Made by a program: the position numbers and the translations under genes. 64,000 nt of DNA. It comes from Microcaldota archaeon (lineage in GTDB: Archaea; Micrarchaeota; Micrarchaeia; Anstonellales; Bilamarchaeaceae). The stretch spans positions 198,863 to 262,862 of the forward strand of contig JACRGD010000007.1 in the NCBI GenBank assembly GCA_016212525.1, given 5' to 3'. How positions within the stretch are numbered: position 1 is the stretch's first letter; every line of letters begins with the position of its first letter. The notes beneath the pieces are model-generated. The model had not been told where the DNA came from. It was given only the letters and a program-made list of their open reading frames with translations, and ran no database searches. Shown piece after piece: positions 42,514 through 51,816 of the stretch.

Positions 42514-45000
42514 ATGACCGAGAATATTGTCAACCGAACAATCGAATCTGATATGAAAGAAAGCTACCTTGATTACGCGATGTCTGTCATAGTCGGCAGG
42601 GCAATTCCAGACATACGAGATGGCCTAAAGCCAGTCCACCGCAGGATTCTTTATTCGATGTGGGAAAGCGGCCTGCGCTCGAATACTAAATTCAAAAAAT
42701 GTGCAACGGTCGTTGGAAACGTGCTTGGTAGATACCACCCGCACGGAGATATGGCAGTTTATGATTCATTAGTAAGAATGGCCCAGGGATTCTCGCTTAG
42801 ATATACGCTCGTAAAAGGTCAGGGAAATTTTGGTAGCCAAGATGGAGATAATCCAGCAGCATATAGATATACAGAATGCAAACTCGAATCGATTGCAGAA
42901 ACCATGCTTGTCGACATTGAAAAGGAAACGATCGATAGTACAGACAATTTCGATGGTACATTAAAGGAACCAACAGTTCTTCCGGCAAAAATCCCGAATC
43001 TTCTGATTAATGGATCATCAGGAATCGCAGTTGGAATGGCAACAAACATGCCACCACATAACCTTCGCGAAGTAATCGAAGCTACAATAGGAGCAATTGA
43101 AGGAGATAGTGATGAGGGCATTATGTCCAAGGTTAGCGGCCCGGATTTTCCAACTGGCGGAATAATAGTTGGTCGTGCGGGAATTATTAGCGCCCAGAGA
43201 ACCGGTCGAGGTATCATAAAATTAAGATCAAAAACCCAGAAAGATGAGAAAAAACATACGATAGTTGTAAGCGAGATTCCGTACCAGATTACAAAAACCG
43301 CAGTCATAGAATCAATAGTCGAAGCAGTAAAGAACAAGAAAATAGAGGGCATTTCAGGAGTCCATGACCGATCGGACAAAGACGGCATGGAAATAATAAT
43401 TGATGTCAAAAAAGGCCATGATATAGACGTTGTTCAGAACCAGTTGTTCGCTCACACGCAGTTACAGGGTACATTTGGAATTATCAATTTGGCATTAGTT
43501 AATAAGCAGCCAAAGGTACTCCCATTAACAGAACTCATTAGGGAATTCCTCGCATTTAGACAACACATCGTACGAAAGAGATCCGAGTTCGAACTTAAAG
43601 AAGCCGCAGCACGCGCGCACGTTTTAGAAGGACTTACAAAGGCCCTTGAAAACATAGATCCGATCGTTGCATTTTTAAGAAAGTCAAAAGATTTAGAAGA
43701 AGCAAGAAACGGACTTATGAAAGACTACTCATTTTCAGAAATACAGGCAAACGCAATTCTGGAGATGAGATTGTCCAAATTAATCTCACTTGAACGGGCA
43801 AAAATCGAAGCCGAATACAAGGAATTGTTAGCACTCATAACCAATCTTAAGAGCATTCTTTCAGATGAGAAGAAGGTACTTGAAATCATCAAGAAGGAAT
43901 TAACCGAGATAAAAGACAAATATGGTGATGATCGAAAAACCCAGATCATAGACGATGATGGAGATCAGACAATTGAAGATCTGATTCCAAACAAAGACAT
44001 CGTAGTCATGGTCAGCACCCGCGGATATGTCAAACGCGTGGAGCTGGGCGAGTATCGATCGCAGCACCGCGGCGGAAAGGGAGTAATCGGAACTGAAACA
44101 AAAGAAGAAGACACGGTTCAGGATGTCATCGTAACAAAGAATCACAACTACCTTTTGCTCTTTACCGATAAGGGAAGAATATTCTGGCTAAAAGCATACC
44201 AGATTCCAGAGAGCTCCAGGTATGCAACAGGAAAGACACTCGTAAGCCTGCTCAATTTGCAGGAAGAAAAAGTTACCTCATGGATCAGCGTAGATCGATT
44301 CGACAGCGGCGAATTCTTGATGATGGTTACCCGAAACGGAATCGTCAAGAGAACCGCGCTCGATAACTTTAGCAACGTTCGAAAATCAGGCATAATCGCC
44401 ATAACCCTCAAAGAAGGAGACGGCCTGATCGAAGTCATAAAGACTGACGGAAAACAGGAAGTCATAATCGCAACCAAGAAAGGCCAGGCAATTCGGTTCA
44501 AGGAAGAAGAAGCCCGCGAACTTGGACGAACCGGACAGGGAGTAATTGGAATCAGATTTAGCGAAGAAAAGGACGAAGTCGTCGGAATAACCACGACCAA
44601 ACTTCCAACGATACTGACGATCACGGAAAACGGATTCGGAAAGCGAACCCACATCGATGAGTATAGGGTTCAGGGCCGAGGCGGAACCGGAGTCATAAAC
44701 ATCAAGGTCGAAGGAAGAAACGGCAACGTTGTCGGCGTACGAAACGTAGTCGATGATGATGAATTCATCGCCATCAGCTCCAAAGGCCAGGCAATTAGAA
44801 CGCCGGTCAGAGACGTCTCGGTAATTGGAAGAAATACACTGGGAGTTAGAATCATCCGGCTCGATGAAGGTGAGATAGTTGCCACGTTCGCAGTAGTTGC
44901 CAAGGAAACAGTCGAAGCTGCAGCAGTGGAGGCAGCTAAACTGGAAGATAATAAACCAAAAGACCTGCCACCACCGATGGTCGAGGGCAAAGCGCCATAA
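42514..45000 (+). CDS. gyrA: DNA gyrase subunit A
   Basis: 828 residues. The breakage-reunion domain starts SYLDYAMSVIVGRAIPDIRD. The catalytic tyrosine is in AAYRYTE (Tyr119). The metal-region and tower parts follow, then a coiled-coil. The C-terminal beta-pinwheel carries the GyrA box QHRGGKG (~517-523), one His-for-Arg change from the canonical QRRGGKG, so DNA wrapping and negative supercoiling, not just decatenation, are likely. The gene is of bacterial type, as in some euryarchaea and DPANN groups. GyrB is not adjacent and does not appear in this window. The last ~20 residues are Ala/Glu/Pro-rich. Confidence 0.96.
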   Translation: MTENIVNRTIESDMKESYLDYAMSVIVGRAIPDIRDGLKPVHRRILYSMWESGLRSNTKFKKCATVVGNVLGRYHPHGDMAVYDSLVRMAQGFSLRYTLVKGQGNFGSQDGDNPAAYRYTECKLESIAETMLVDIEKETIDSTDNFDGTLKEPTVLPAKIPNLLINGSSGIAVGMATNMPPHNLREVIEATIGAIEGDSDEGIMSKVSGPDFPTGGIIVGRAGIISAQRTGRGIIKLRSKTQKDEKKHTIVVSEIPYQITKTAVIESIVEAVKNKKIEGISGVHDRSDKDGMEIIIDVKKGHDIDVVQNQLFAHTQLQGTFGIINLALVNKQPKVLPLTELIREFLAFRQHIVRKRSEFELKEAAARAHVLEGLTKALENIDPIVAFLRKSKDLEEARNGLMKDYSFSEIQANAILEMRLSKLISLERAKIEAEYKELLALITNLKSILSDEKKVLEIIKKELTEIKDKYGDDRKTQIIDDDGDQTIEDLIPNKDIVVMVSTRGYVKRVELGEYRSQHRGGKGVIGTETKEEDTVQDVIVTKNHNYLLLFTDKGRIFWLKAYQIPESSRYATGKTLVSLLNLQEEKVTSWISVDRFDSGEFLMMVTRNGIVKRTALDNFSNVRKSGIIAITLKEGDGLIEVIKTDGKQEVIIATKKGQAIRFKEEEARELGRTGQGVIGIRFSEEKDEVVGITTTKLPTILTITENGFGKRTHIDEYRVQGRGGTGVINIKVEGRNGNVVGVRNVVDDDEFIAISSKGQAIRTPVRDVSVIGRNTLGVRIIRLDEGEIVATFAVVAKETVEAAAVEAAKLEDNKPKDLPPPMVEGKAP

Positions 45001-45013
45001 ACGGGGCAAAGAA

Positions 45014-45820
45014 ATGAACAATGACAAACCCAAGCAAGAACTTCCAGTCAATCCGTTCGAGGATCAGAAAACCCGGATTTCAAATCGCAAGTACGTTCGG
45101 ATAGGAGTGCATAGCGGCAAGGGCGGAGTCGGAAAAACTTTTCTTTCAGTCAATATTGCATACAGCCTTGCAGATGCGGGCTATCGGGTTGGACTGCTCG
45201 ATGCAGACATAGATTGCCCAAATGTGGCCAAGTTTTTGGGAATCGAAGGAAAAATAGCGACTAAAAATCAGGCGATGACAATGATCGAGCCGGTCTTGAG
45301 CAACGGAGTCAAAATAATATCTACTGCCCTGCTAAACCCGCAGAGCGAAGCGCCAATAATCATCCGGGGACCGATCAAACACAACATGCTCGTGAACTTT
45401 CTTAGTTCGACCAACTGGGGCGAATTGGACTATCTCATAATTGACTTGCCACCTGGAACTGCAGATGTTCCGCTCTCGGCAATGCAGCTCTCGGCCCTAG
45501 ATGCTTTGATTCTTATCACAACACCAACCAAAGAAGCGATACTCGACACGGCCAGGGCAAAAAACATGGCTCAGAAACTTGGAATTCAGATTCTTGGATT
45601 TGTAGAGAACATGTCTGGCTCGATATTTGGAACTAAATCAGCAGAGATCGAAAAACGGCTGGGAATAGAGTGTCTTGGATCGATCGAGCTCTCGCTGGAA
45701 ATTGCACAGACGAACGAGCAAGGAGAGATTGCGTTTTTGAAGATTGGAAGCCTAAGGGAAATAAGAGAAAAGATAAAACAGACCATAGAAAAAGAAAAGA
45801 TGAAATCTAATATATCTTAG
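45014..45820 (+). CDS. Mrp/NBP35-like P-loop ATPase lacking the usual CxxC
   Basis: 268 residues from ATG 45014, 13 bases after gyrA; the open frame extends back to 44897 inside gyrA but that is a shadow. The deviant Walker A SGKGGVGKT is at 34-42, followed by GLLDADIDCPNVAKFLG, LSNGVKIISTALL, YLIIDLPPGTAD (Walker B) and ENMSGS. Mrp and NBP35 proteins carry Fe-S clusters on a CxxC just after ENMS; here that stretch reads SIFGTKSAE with no cysteine. It may therefore be a MinD/ParA-like or cluster-free relative. Its end overlaps the end of dtdA by 4 bases. Confidence 0.85.
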   Translation: MNNDKPKQELPVNPFEDQKTRISNRKYVRIGVHSGKGGVGKTFLSVNIAYSLADAGYRVGLLDADIDCPNVAKFLGIEGKIATKNQAMTMIEPVLSNGVKIISTALLNPQSEAPIIIRGPIKHNMLVNFLSSTNWGELDYLIIDLPPGTADVPLSAMQLSALDALILITTPTKEAILDTARAKNMAQKLGIQILGFVENMSGSIFGTKSAEIEKRLGIECLGSIELSLEIAQTNEQGEIAFLKIGSLREIREKIKQTIEKEKMKSNIS

Positions 45821-46608
45821 ACCAACCGTACTTCGATTCCAAACTTAGCTGCAAAACCAATCATTTTCTCCCGGTGTTTCGCATTGACTTCGTCTTTGGA
45901 AATAATAACCAGCTCAACCTTCTCGACGCTCTTCTCGATTGCCTGCCTAAATAAATCCTCATCTAGTTCATCAAGAACGAATTTAGGGGCAATGTGTCCC
46001 ACTGCCAGACCCTCGGATTCGTCGAGTTGGATTTTGTTAAACAGTTTGGGATAGTGCCCGCCACCAACACCAAAGAAGGTTTTGTAGGTTTTGGGTTTGG
46101 CATCTAGAACACGGACGATAGATGCGGCTATTAGAGAAGCAGCATTCTTGTCGTTCCATTCTGATTCGGTGCTTCCCAATTCGACAAAGATAATAGGCAG
46201 ATTGCATGTTGGCCCATGATGATCGGCTTCAAGAGAGAATTTGTAGCCGATAGAGTGGCCGGATCGCTCAAGTTCGATCGAAAGGGATTTCATAAGGCTT
46301 GCCGGAGCGACATTTAGGCATTTTGGAGATCCCCCAAGATCAGCCTTTGACCAATTACCCGGATAATGAATAGTGAATATTTTTTCTTCGATTTTGCTTC
46401 GATGAGTACTAAGAACAACTAAGGTTTCATCAGCAGGAAAGTCAGTTGGAACTTCGAGAACTGAGGGCGCCTGAGTATCTATCAGGAGGACGCCGTTTCG
46501 AGACCAGTGTAACGGGTGCGATGGATCAGGAGTAAATCCGTGTTCCTCAATAAGGCATTTTGCAATATTGGCACTTGCAGGATTATGTTTCGTAAAAAGA
46601 AGGATCAA
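45817..46608 (-). CDS. dtdA: D-aminoacyl-tRNA deacylase, archaeal DtdA/DTD2 type
   Basis: 263 residues of the archaeal/plant deacylase that removes D-amino acids from tRNA. The family pattern is present: EADHHGPTCNLPIIFVELGS (~127-146, metal-binding His pair), ESEWNDKNAA, and FFGVGGGHYPKLF (~198-210), with GLAVGHIAPKF. It is convergent with the Mrp-like gene (4-bp overlap of ends). It also overlaps the polyprenol-kinase-like gene upstream by 4 bases (ATGA type), so the two are translationally coupled. Confidence 0.92.
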   Translation of the reverse strand: MILLFTKHNPASANIAKCLIEEHGFTPDPSHPLHWSRNGVLLIDTQAPSVLEVPTDFPADETLVVLSTHRSKIEEKIFTIHYPGNWSKADLGGSPKCLNVAPASLMKSLSIELERSGHSIGYKFSLEADHHGPTCNLPIIFVELGSTESEWNDKNAASLIAASIVRVLDAKPKTYKTFFGVGGGHYPKLFNKIQLDESEGLAVGHIAPKFVLDELDEDLFRQAIEKSVEKVELVIISKDEVNAKHREKMIGFAAKFGIEVRLV

Positions 46609-47177
46609 ATAATCACCAGAAAGAAAATAGTTGCAGCGATGGGAATAGTAATATTATCATCAAATGGGATGGGAAGACTCTCTACGATTGTACAAACGAG
46701 CGAAAGAGCGAGGGTCAAATAGATATCTCCCAGAAAGAAATAACTTGCAAGCGAAGCGAAGAAGAACGCAGCGCTTCCAAGAAGCGATTTTTTTGGATTA
46801 TAAAATAGACGAATTTTGCCAAATCCGCCATAGCGGCCAATTAGAGTAGATAGAGAATCACCAAGAGCCAAAACAGTTATTACTGCAGCTATCTGAGGAA
46901 CGGAAGTAAGGAAGGTGGCACAGATCAAAATCCCCGCAGCATAACATGCAGAACCCCAACCAGGAAAGAGAACATCGGGTCGCTCGAATTGGGATTCGAA
47001 CCATTCGACCCAGAAAATTGATTTGCCTAGCAGCCGCTGATTGATCAGAATTGTGCCGATAAGAATTATGACAAAGTCTGCGGCGATTAGGTATTTCCTG
47101 CCCAGGAGCAGGAGGGCAGAAAGGGCACAGAATCCGATTAGGATGTGGAATAGCTGACGTTTTGTTTCCCGATCCAT
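46605..47177 (-). CDS. Dolichol/phytol kinase-like CTP-dependent membrane protein
   Basis: 190 residues, about six or seven membrane helices. The SEC59/VTE5 family marks are KRQLFHILIGF at the start, VLALGDSLSTLIGRYGG (~100-116), NPKKSLLGSAAFFFASL (~125-142) and VESLPIPFDDNITIPI (~165-180). Such enzymes phosphorylate polyprenols or phytol using CTP, or act as cytidylyltransferases. With the PAP2 phosphatase directly upstream (40-bp overlap), it suggests a polyprenyl-phosphate carrier cycle for glycosylation, which is inference. Confidence 0.8.
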   Translation of the reverse strand: MDRETKRQLFHILIGFCALSALLLLGRKYLIAADFVIILIGTILINQRLLGKSIFWVEWFESQFERPDVLFPGWGSACYAAGILICATFLTSVPQIAAVITVLALGDSLSTLIGRYGGFGKIRLFYNPKKSLLGSAAFFFASLASYFFLGDIYLTLALSLVCTIVESLPIPFDDNITIPIAATIFFLVII

Positions 47178-47662
47178 TTTTCCACCTTCTCAAAAATGAC
47201 ATGAGTGAGATAAAAAACCAACAATCCAATAGCGAGTGATGCAGAAACATCCTCGAAAGTATGAACACCTATATTCACACGCGAAAAAGCAACGATAAAC
47301 GCAAACAAGAAGAAAACCCAGAACTCTTTTTTGTTAAGAAAGGCCAGCATCAGAGCGAATGCAGTGGCTGCGTGTATACTGGGAAAAGAACTATCTGGAG
47401 GGCAGTATGAGAGGGTACCTTTACAAGGCCTGTCAATAGGAAGCATCTCCTTGACAGATAGGCAAACGATCAGGGTGGCAAAAAGCACACAAATTAACTT
47501 GAATCGCTTGATGCCACGGCGCTCGAAAAAAAAGACCAGACCCAAAAGTAAAAGAGAGTAGGTAAATGGATTATTTATCCAATGACCGAACTCTGAGACT
47601 AAAGGGATATAGAAGCCATAGATGTCTTTGGTTATAAGATCCATCAATACAAATCCAGCCAA
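47138..47662 (-). CDS. PAP2-family lipid phosphatase
   Basis: 174 residues with about six membrane helices and the three-part PAP2 active site: KEMLPIDRPC (K...RP), SSFPSIHAATAFAL (PSxHA) and SRVNIGVHTFEDVSAS (SRxxxGxHxxxDV). Members remove phosphate from phosphatidate or from polyprenyl diphosphates. In archaea recycling of dolichyl diphosphate is a likely role. The next gene in the operon is a dolichol-kinase-like protein, and its start lies within the last 40 bases of this gene. Confidence 0.9.
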   Translation of the reverse strand: MAGFVLMDLITKDIYGFYIPLVSEFGHWINNPFTYSLLLLGLVFFFERRGIKRFKLICVLFATLIVCLSVKEMLPIDRPCKGTLSYCPPDSSFPSIHAATAFALMLAFLNKKEFWVFFLFAFIVAFSRVNIGVHTFEDVSASLAIGLLVFYLTHVIFEKVEKWIGKQNVSYSTS

Positions 47663-47696
47663 AGTGATTAAAGAGATAATGGATGGATTTGGAAGT

Positions 47697-49277
47697 TCAC
47701 GCAGGAACCAGATAGAACGTCAGAAGAGAAAGAAGAGACAGAAAAGCAAAATAAAGTGGTGAGAGCGAACGCCGCTCTTCAAACGACGAGATTGCCAAGG
47801 CAGAGATAGCGCCATAGATGACAAAATACGAAGGAAGGAGACTGGCCACAAGCGAAACGGACGAGGATGCTCCATCAAATAGAACGGAATTTGTTGTATT
47901 GGAAAAAAGACCAAGGACAGTCTTCATTATCAATGGGATAAGAACTGCACCAAGAACTATAGTGTATTTCTGCATCGAGAGAAGAGAGGATCGCTCTTTC
48001 TTTAGCTGCTCGATTTCCAAAATATCCCGCGCTACAAGAGAAACCCGATCGAAATTCCCCAGCGAGAGCATTTGCGAGAGACTCTTTAGCGCAAGGCCGA
48101 TTGTCGGCGATGGATTGCGCGCATAGAAATCATCAAGAACACTCTGCGCCTTGAGATTGGACTGAAGCTGACTTAACGAGCGCTTGGATTCGATAGAAAG
48201 AACTCCAAAGCCGGATTGACTCATCGAGACAAAGATCGATTCGAGCTTCGAACCTTTAGGCAGGGCGGAAATCGAAAGAAGAGCATCAGGTAGAAATCGT
48301 TCCATCTCTTCTATTTTTCGACTTTCAAAAAAGTCAGAGTGGGAAAGGATCAGAGGAATAAGAATTGCCACAACGATGCCAACTAATAGAAATGAAGGCA
48401 GAAGGAAGTGAAAAACCAGAACCAGCAGAGGTGCAAGCAGAAGATAGCCATTGAAGCCGGAGGAAGTGGATGATGAGAGAATCGTTTTTGGTATGAGTGA
48501 ACGACTGACTAAAAGAAGCACAACACCCACAAGCGGAAAAACAAGAAGGAACGAGAGCTCGATTTCTAATTTGCCAACTTTTGCAAAACCAAGAAGCGAG
48601 TAGATTAGCAGGAAGGTAGGTACGATAGCTAAAACGCAAACGAAAATCAAGGTGAAAATAGAGACTTTGGATGCGGCTTCCCGCATTCGCACGGACTGGA
48701 CGGACATCATATCAGAAGCAATCTTTTTTATGGCAAGGCTCATACTCCCACTCTCGTAGGCAGAAAGCAGAACTCCGGTTGCCCTCTTTATCAGATAGGA
48801 ATCGAAAGTAAGTGCCCATTTGGCCAGAAGAGGCCGGATTGATATGCCGGCCTTGGACTGATTAAGAAGTGAATTCATCATGGGCCCGATTATTGCAAAT
48901 TCATCCGCACATCGCTCGAGAGCGCCATTAAAATCAAGACCCAACTCCAGATAAGTCGAAAATAAAGAGAGGAAAAGAGGCAGCTCGTTTTCGATCGCAA
49001 GAACTTTGTTTTTCCAACGCAGATAGGGCAGAGAAAGGATCAGAAGTGAACTAAGAACCAATGCCAAAAGACCAATCCAAATTTGGAAGTTGAAAATGAG
49101 AAAGGCCAGAAGTGAACAAACTACCGAACCAAGAACAAGAAATGATGCATATCTGTACCGATCGAACTCGCCTCGAGTTATCGAATATGGAAGCGCCATG
49201 GGAAATTGGGGCATAAGATCCACTAAAGAGGGAAGAAGTGAATCGGAATTGGCAGGGAATTTATCTGGAGAAATCAC
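47697..49277 (-). CDS. TadC/ArlJ-type membrane platform of a pilus or type II-like secretion system
   Basis: 526 residues with about eight to nine membrane helices in two halves, each preceded by a cytoplasmic helical domain of T2SSF type. Half one has LPLFLSLFSTYLELGLDFNG and QSVRMREAASKVSIF; half two has ERFLPDALLSISALPKGSKL and LLSMQKYTIVLGAVL. This doubled design is typical of archaeal ArlJ/TadC-like platforms (~500-600 residues). It overlaps the ATPase gene upstream by 4 bases, so the two form a motor-platform pair. No pilin gene is recognised next to it. Confidence 0.82.
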   Translation of the reverse strand: MISPDKFPANSDSLLPSLVDLMPQFPMALPYSITRGEFDRYRYASFLVLGSVVCSLLAFLIFNFQIWIGLLALVLSSLLILSLPYLRWKNKVLAIENELPLFLSLFSTYLELGLDFNGALERCADEFAIIGPMMNSLLNQSKAGISIRPLLAKWALTFDSYLIKRATGVLLSAYESGSMSLAIKKIASDMMSVQSVRMREAASKVSIFTLIFVCVLAIVPTFLLIYSLLGFAKVGKLEIELSFLLVFPLVGVVLLLVSRSLIPKTILSSSTSSGFNGYLLLAPLLVLVFHFLLPSFLLVGIVVAILIPLILSHSDFFESRKIEEMERFLPDALLSISALPKGSKLESIFVSMSQSGFGVLSIESKRSLSQLQSNLKAQSVLDDFYARNPSPTIGLALKSLSQMLSLGNFDRVSLVARDILEIEQLKKERSSLLSMQKYTIVLGAVLIPLIMKTVLGLFSNTTNSVLFDGASSSVSLVASLLPSYFVIYGAISALAISSFEERRSLSPLYFAFLSLLSLLTFYLVPA

Positions 49278-50617
49278 TCATCATCATCCTCGCGAATAGA
49301 TGGAACAAAATCGAAGAATTCCTGCTGGTATGAATCAAAAAAAGATCGATAATCCAAGGGAGCTGCCTTGAGAAACTGAATGCGTTTTGTTAGCTGCTCA
49401 TCCAGCTCAGACTTTGAAATTTTTAGTGAGTCAAGAAGCTTTTGAACTATTCGCGAATCAGAAGACAACACGCCATTTTGAATCAGAGGATGAACTTTTG
49501 AACTATGGAATTCTGACAATTCAACGATTCTCCGGATTTCGGTGAGTTTTTTCGAAGATGAATCATAGATCATGAGCCTGCGCTGGACCAGAATGGCATC
49601 GATCGCCTCTAAATCCTGCTCCAAAACACCAAAACCCCCAAGACGCAAAATTGCTTCTTTGGCCGATTTGGCATGCATGGTCGCATAGCTACCTCTGGCC
49701 TGACCCGCAAGCAAAACCTCCATCAGTGCAGTTGCTTCAAGAGAGCTTCTAATCTCGCCAACGACCATCCGATCAGGCCGCATACGAAGTGAATCATAAA
49801 CCAGATCAGTAAGTCCGATACCCATTTGCTTATTCGAAACAAGCCGCAAAAGGTGTTCATGGGGAAGATTGACTTCAGGCGTTTCCTCGATGATAAGAAT
49901 GCGCTCGGATTTAGGAACAAAGGAAAAGAGCGAATTGAGCGTGGTGGTCTTACCGCTCGCAGTATTTCCGGCGATCAAAAGCGAACAGTCGCATTGCATA
50001 ATGAGCGAAAGAAGGGCGAGCGTTTCAAAATCACACAACTCGTGATCGACCAGCTCGCGAGGTGAAAACGGCCGGTCGCGGAATTTTCTGATGGTTATTT
50101 CACCGCTCGAAAGCGGAGGCAGAGAGGCATGGAGTCTTGAGCCATCAGAGAGAACCGCATCGAGTCGAGGATTCTGGAGAGTAATGTGACGACCAAGATT
50201 CCGACCAAGTTTGTTTACCACGTCAGTTATCATCTGCAACGTTTCAAACTGCGCGTTTGTCTGCTGCCAGCCAAGATCACGAAGGTAAACATACGCAGGT
50301 TTGTTTGGGCCAATTATACTGATCTCTTCGATAGATGGGTCTTCAAGCAGAAAGTCGATAAATGCATTTCCAAAAATATGTGAAAGCGCATACGAATGGA
50401 GATATTCCTTTTGTGATTGATCCAGATAGACGCTCGACTGCTGGGCACTTGATCGGATCAGATCAGAAATTATCTGCTCGCGCATAGATGGATCTTTATC
50501 CCGGCTTTCCTTCTTGGCTGCCTCTTCAATTTGACAGATAAGTTTTTCCTCATCTTCACTAAGAGGCGGCAAGCGCAGATCATACTGTGCAGAACCACGA
50601 ACATGCCAGCCTAACAT
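49274..50617 (-). CDS. PilT/VirB11-type pilus or secretion ATPase
   Basis: 447 residues. Order: an N-terminal domain, IEEISIIGPNKPAYVYLRD, LHASLPPLSSGEITIRKF (~180), Walker A LLIAGNTASGKTTTLNSL (~214-231), Asp box LIIEETPEVNLPHEHL, Walker B RMRPDRMVVGEIRSSLEATA and the His box GSYATMHAKS (~308-317). It should hydrolyse ATP to assemble surface filaments together with the platform protein encoded 4 bases overlapping downstream. It is distinct from the 846-residue ATPase at 16171-18711 and is the better conserved of the two. Confidence 0.9.
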   Translation of the reverse strand: MLGWHVRGSAQYDLRLPPLSEDEEKLICQIEEAAKKESRDKDPSMREQIISDLIRSSAQQSSVYLDQSQKEYLHSYALSHIFGNAFIDFLLEDPSIEEISIIGPNKPAYVYLRDLGWQQTNAQFETLQMITDVVNKLGRNLGRHITLQNPRLDAVLSDGSRLHASLPPLSSGEITIRKFRDRPFSPRELVDHELCDFETLALLSLIMQCDCSLLIAGNTASGKTTTLNSLFSFVPKSERILIIEETPEVNLPHEHLLRLVSNKQMGIGLTDLVYDSLRMRPDRMVVGEIRSSLEATALMEVLLAGQARGSYATMHAKSAKEAILRLGGFGVLEQDLEAIDAILVQRRLMIYDSSSKKLTEIRRIVELSEFHSSKVHPLIQNGVLSSDSRIVQKLLDSLKISKSELDEQLTKRIQFLKAAPLDYRSFFDSYQQEFFDFVPSIREDDDE

Positions 50618-50641
50618 AAAGAAAATTTGTACTTAAGGACA

Positions 50642-50654
50642 CTTTTTAATTTAG
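50642..50654 (-). promoter_or_regulatory. TATA-like box of the ATPase/platform operon
   Basis: Minus-strand CTAAATTAAAAAG is centred ~30 nt before the ATG at 50617. Confidence 0.45.
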
Positions 50655-50733
50655 AAGGAAAATTCGTTGGGATAGAGGGCAAAAAAAGGATACAAAAAAA
50701 GAAAAAATGTGGAGATAAAGGAAAAATCAGAGA

Positions 50734-51744
50734 CTATCTAAACCAGGCGGGAACTGCGCGAGGCAGGATTTCTGAACCGGGATTGGTTGATTGTGGACCG
50801 CCTAGATTGTAGCCAGTTAAAGGAGGAGGCTCTCTTGGAAGACCAGTGGCAAGAATGTGGGCAAGCACACCAAAACAAACCAAAGTTTCCCGATCTGGCT
50901 GCGCTGTTCCCGGGGCTCTAGTAAAGTACCATTGGAAATAAGTATTTGGAGCTCGCCACTGGGCCTGATTAGTTCCCCGACCTGGAGGAAGAGGATCCAG
51001 ACGACCAGCAGCTAGATCGGCCTGACGTACACCCAGAATTGCAAAGCGGGCCTGCTCACGAAATTCCATGAAAAGACTCGTGTTTCTTCTTGAACCGGCT
51101 ATATGAGCTACATCACGCGCAAAATCAGTGTCGGTAGGACATGCGATCCCGCTTGAGTAACCCCGATTCATCTGGTCAGTAAGACGGATCATTCGAGGGT
51201 TGCTCGAGGGTTGTAACGAAGCAGAATCCGCAGCTCCCAGAACCTGGGCAGTAGGACTTCGACTATCGCGTGATGCAGTTATTGTTTGATCAGTATGCGG
51301 CGCACCCATGAGGGCATTTAGGAATTCCTGAACATTGCCACCAGTCTCGCCACTATGAGTTCGCCCCAGATGTGCTCGATAGGTGGCATAAAGCTGGACC
51401 ATTGGATGAGTAGGATCGACGGGATGTTCTAATCTTCTTTGTAGTGCCGTCATCGCCTGCTGATGGAATCTATATCTGGCACGAGCAGTTGCTTCCCCAC
51501 CGCACTCGATTGGATTCTCACGAAGAGATTGAATCATAGCAGCAATCTGATTTGCATCGCGGCTAAAGATGGCATCGACAAATTGCTGAACAGTAACGCT
51601 GCTTTGAACCGCAACAGGAGTAGTGATAGTTGGAACCGTCTGGGCCAGCATAGAGCCCGAGGCAACTGGACGTCGTGGCACAGTAGTTGAAAAATCAGAT
51701 TTTGGAGGTTGTTCTTCTTCCCGAACTCGGTGAGTGTTTACCAT
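50734..51744 (-). CDS. Hypothetical protein, 336 residues
   Basis: The N-terminal ~55 residues are polar and Val/Thr/Pro-rich, probably disordered. A helical domain follows (SSVTVQQFVDAIFSRDANQI; RARYRFHQQAMTALQRRLEH). A later region contains FARDVAHIAGSRRNTSLFM and TYFQWYFTRAPGTAQP. The end is Pro/Gly-rich. No signal peptide, membrane helix or catalytic motif is visible, and I do not recognise the family. The gene lies just upstream of the pilus-type ATPase on the same strand, separated by ~115 bp with a promoter. Confidence 0.5.
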   Translation of the reverse strand: MVNTHRVREEEQPPKSDFSTTVPRRPVASGSMLAQTVPTITTPVAVQSSVTVQQFVDAIFSRDANQIAAMIQSLRENPIECGGEATARARYRFHQQAMTALQRRLEHPVDPTHPMVQLYATYRAHLGRTHSGETGGNVQEFLNALMGAPHTDQTITASRDSRSPTAQVLGAADSASLQPSSNPRMIRLTDQMNRGYSSGIACPTDTDFARDVAHIAGSRRNTSLFMEFREQARFAILGVRQADLAAGRLDPLPPGRGTNQAQWRAPNTYFQWYFTRAPGTAQPDRETLVCFGVLAHILATGLPREPPPLTGYNLGGPQSTNPGSEILPRAVPAWFR

Positions 51745-51816
51745 ATTGAAAGATAGAAAGAGAAGATTAAAAAGATACGCAAAAGGAAAAAATAGAATAC
51801 AAATGGAAAGAAAAAA

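Noticed and set aside
44897..45013. Extension of the Mrp-like gene into gyrA
   Set aside because: The extra residues are Trp/Gln/Lys-rich shadow sequence; ATG 45014 has good spacing and begins a normal Mrp-type N-terminus.
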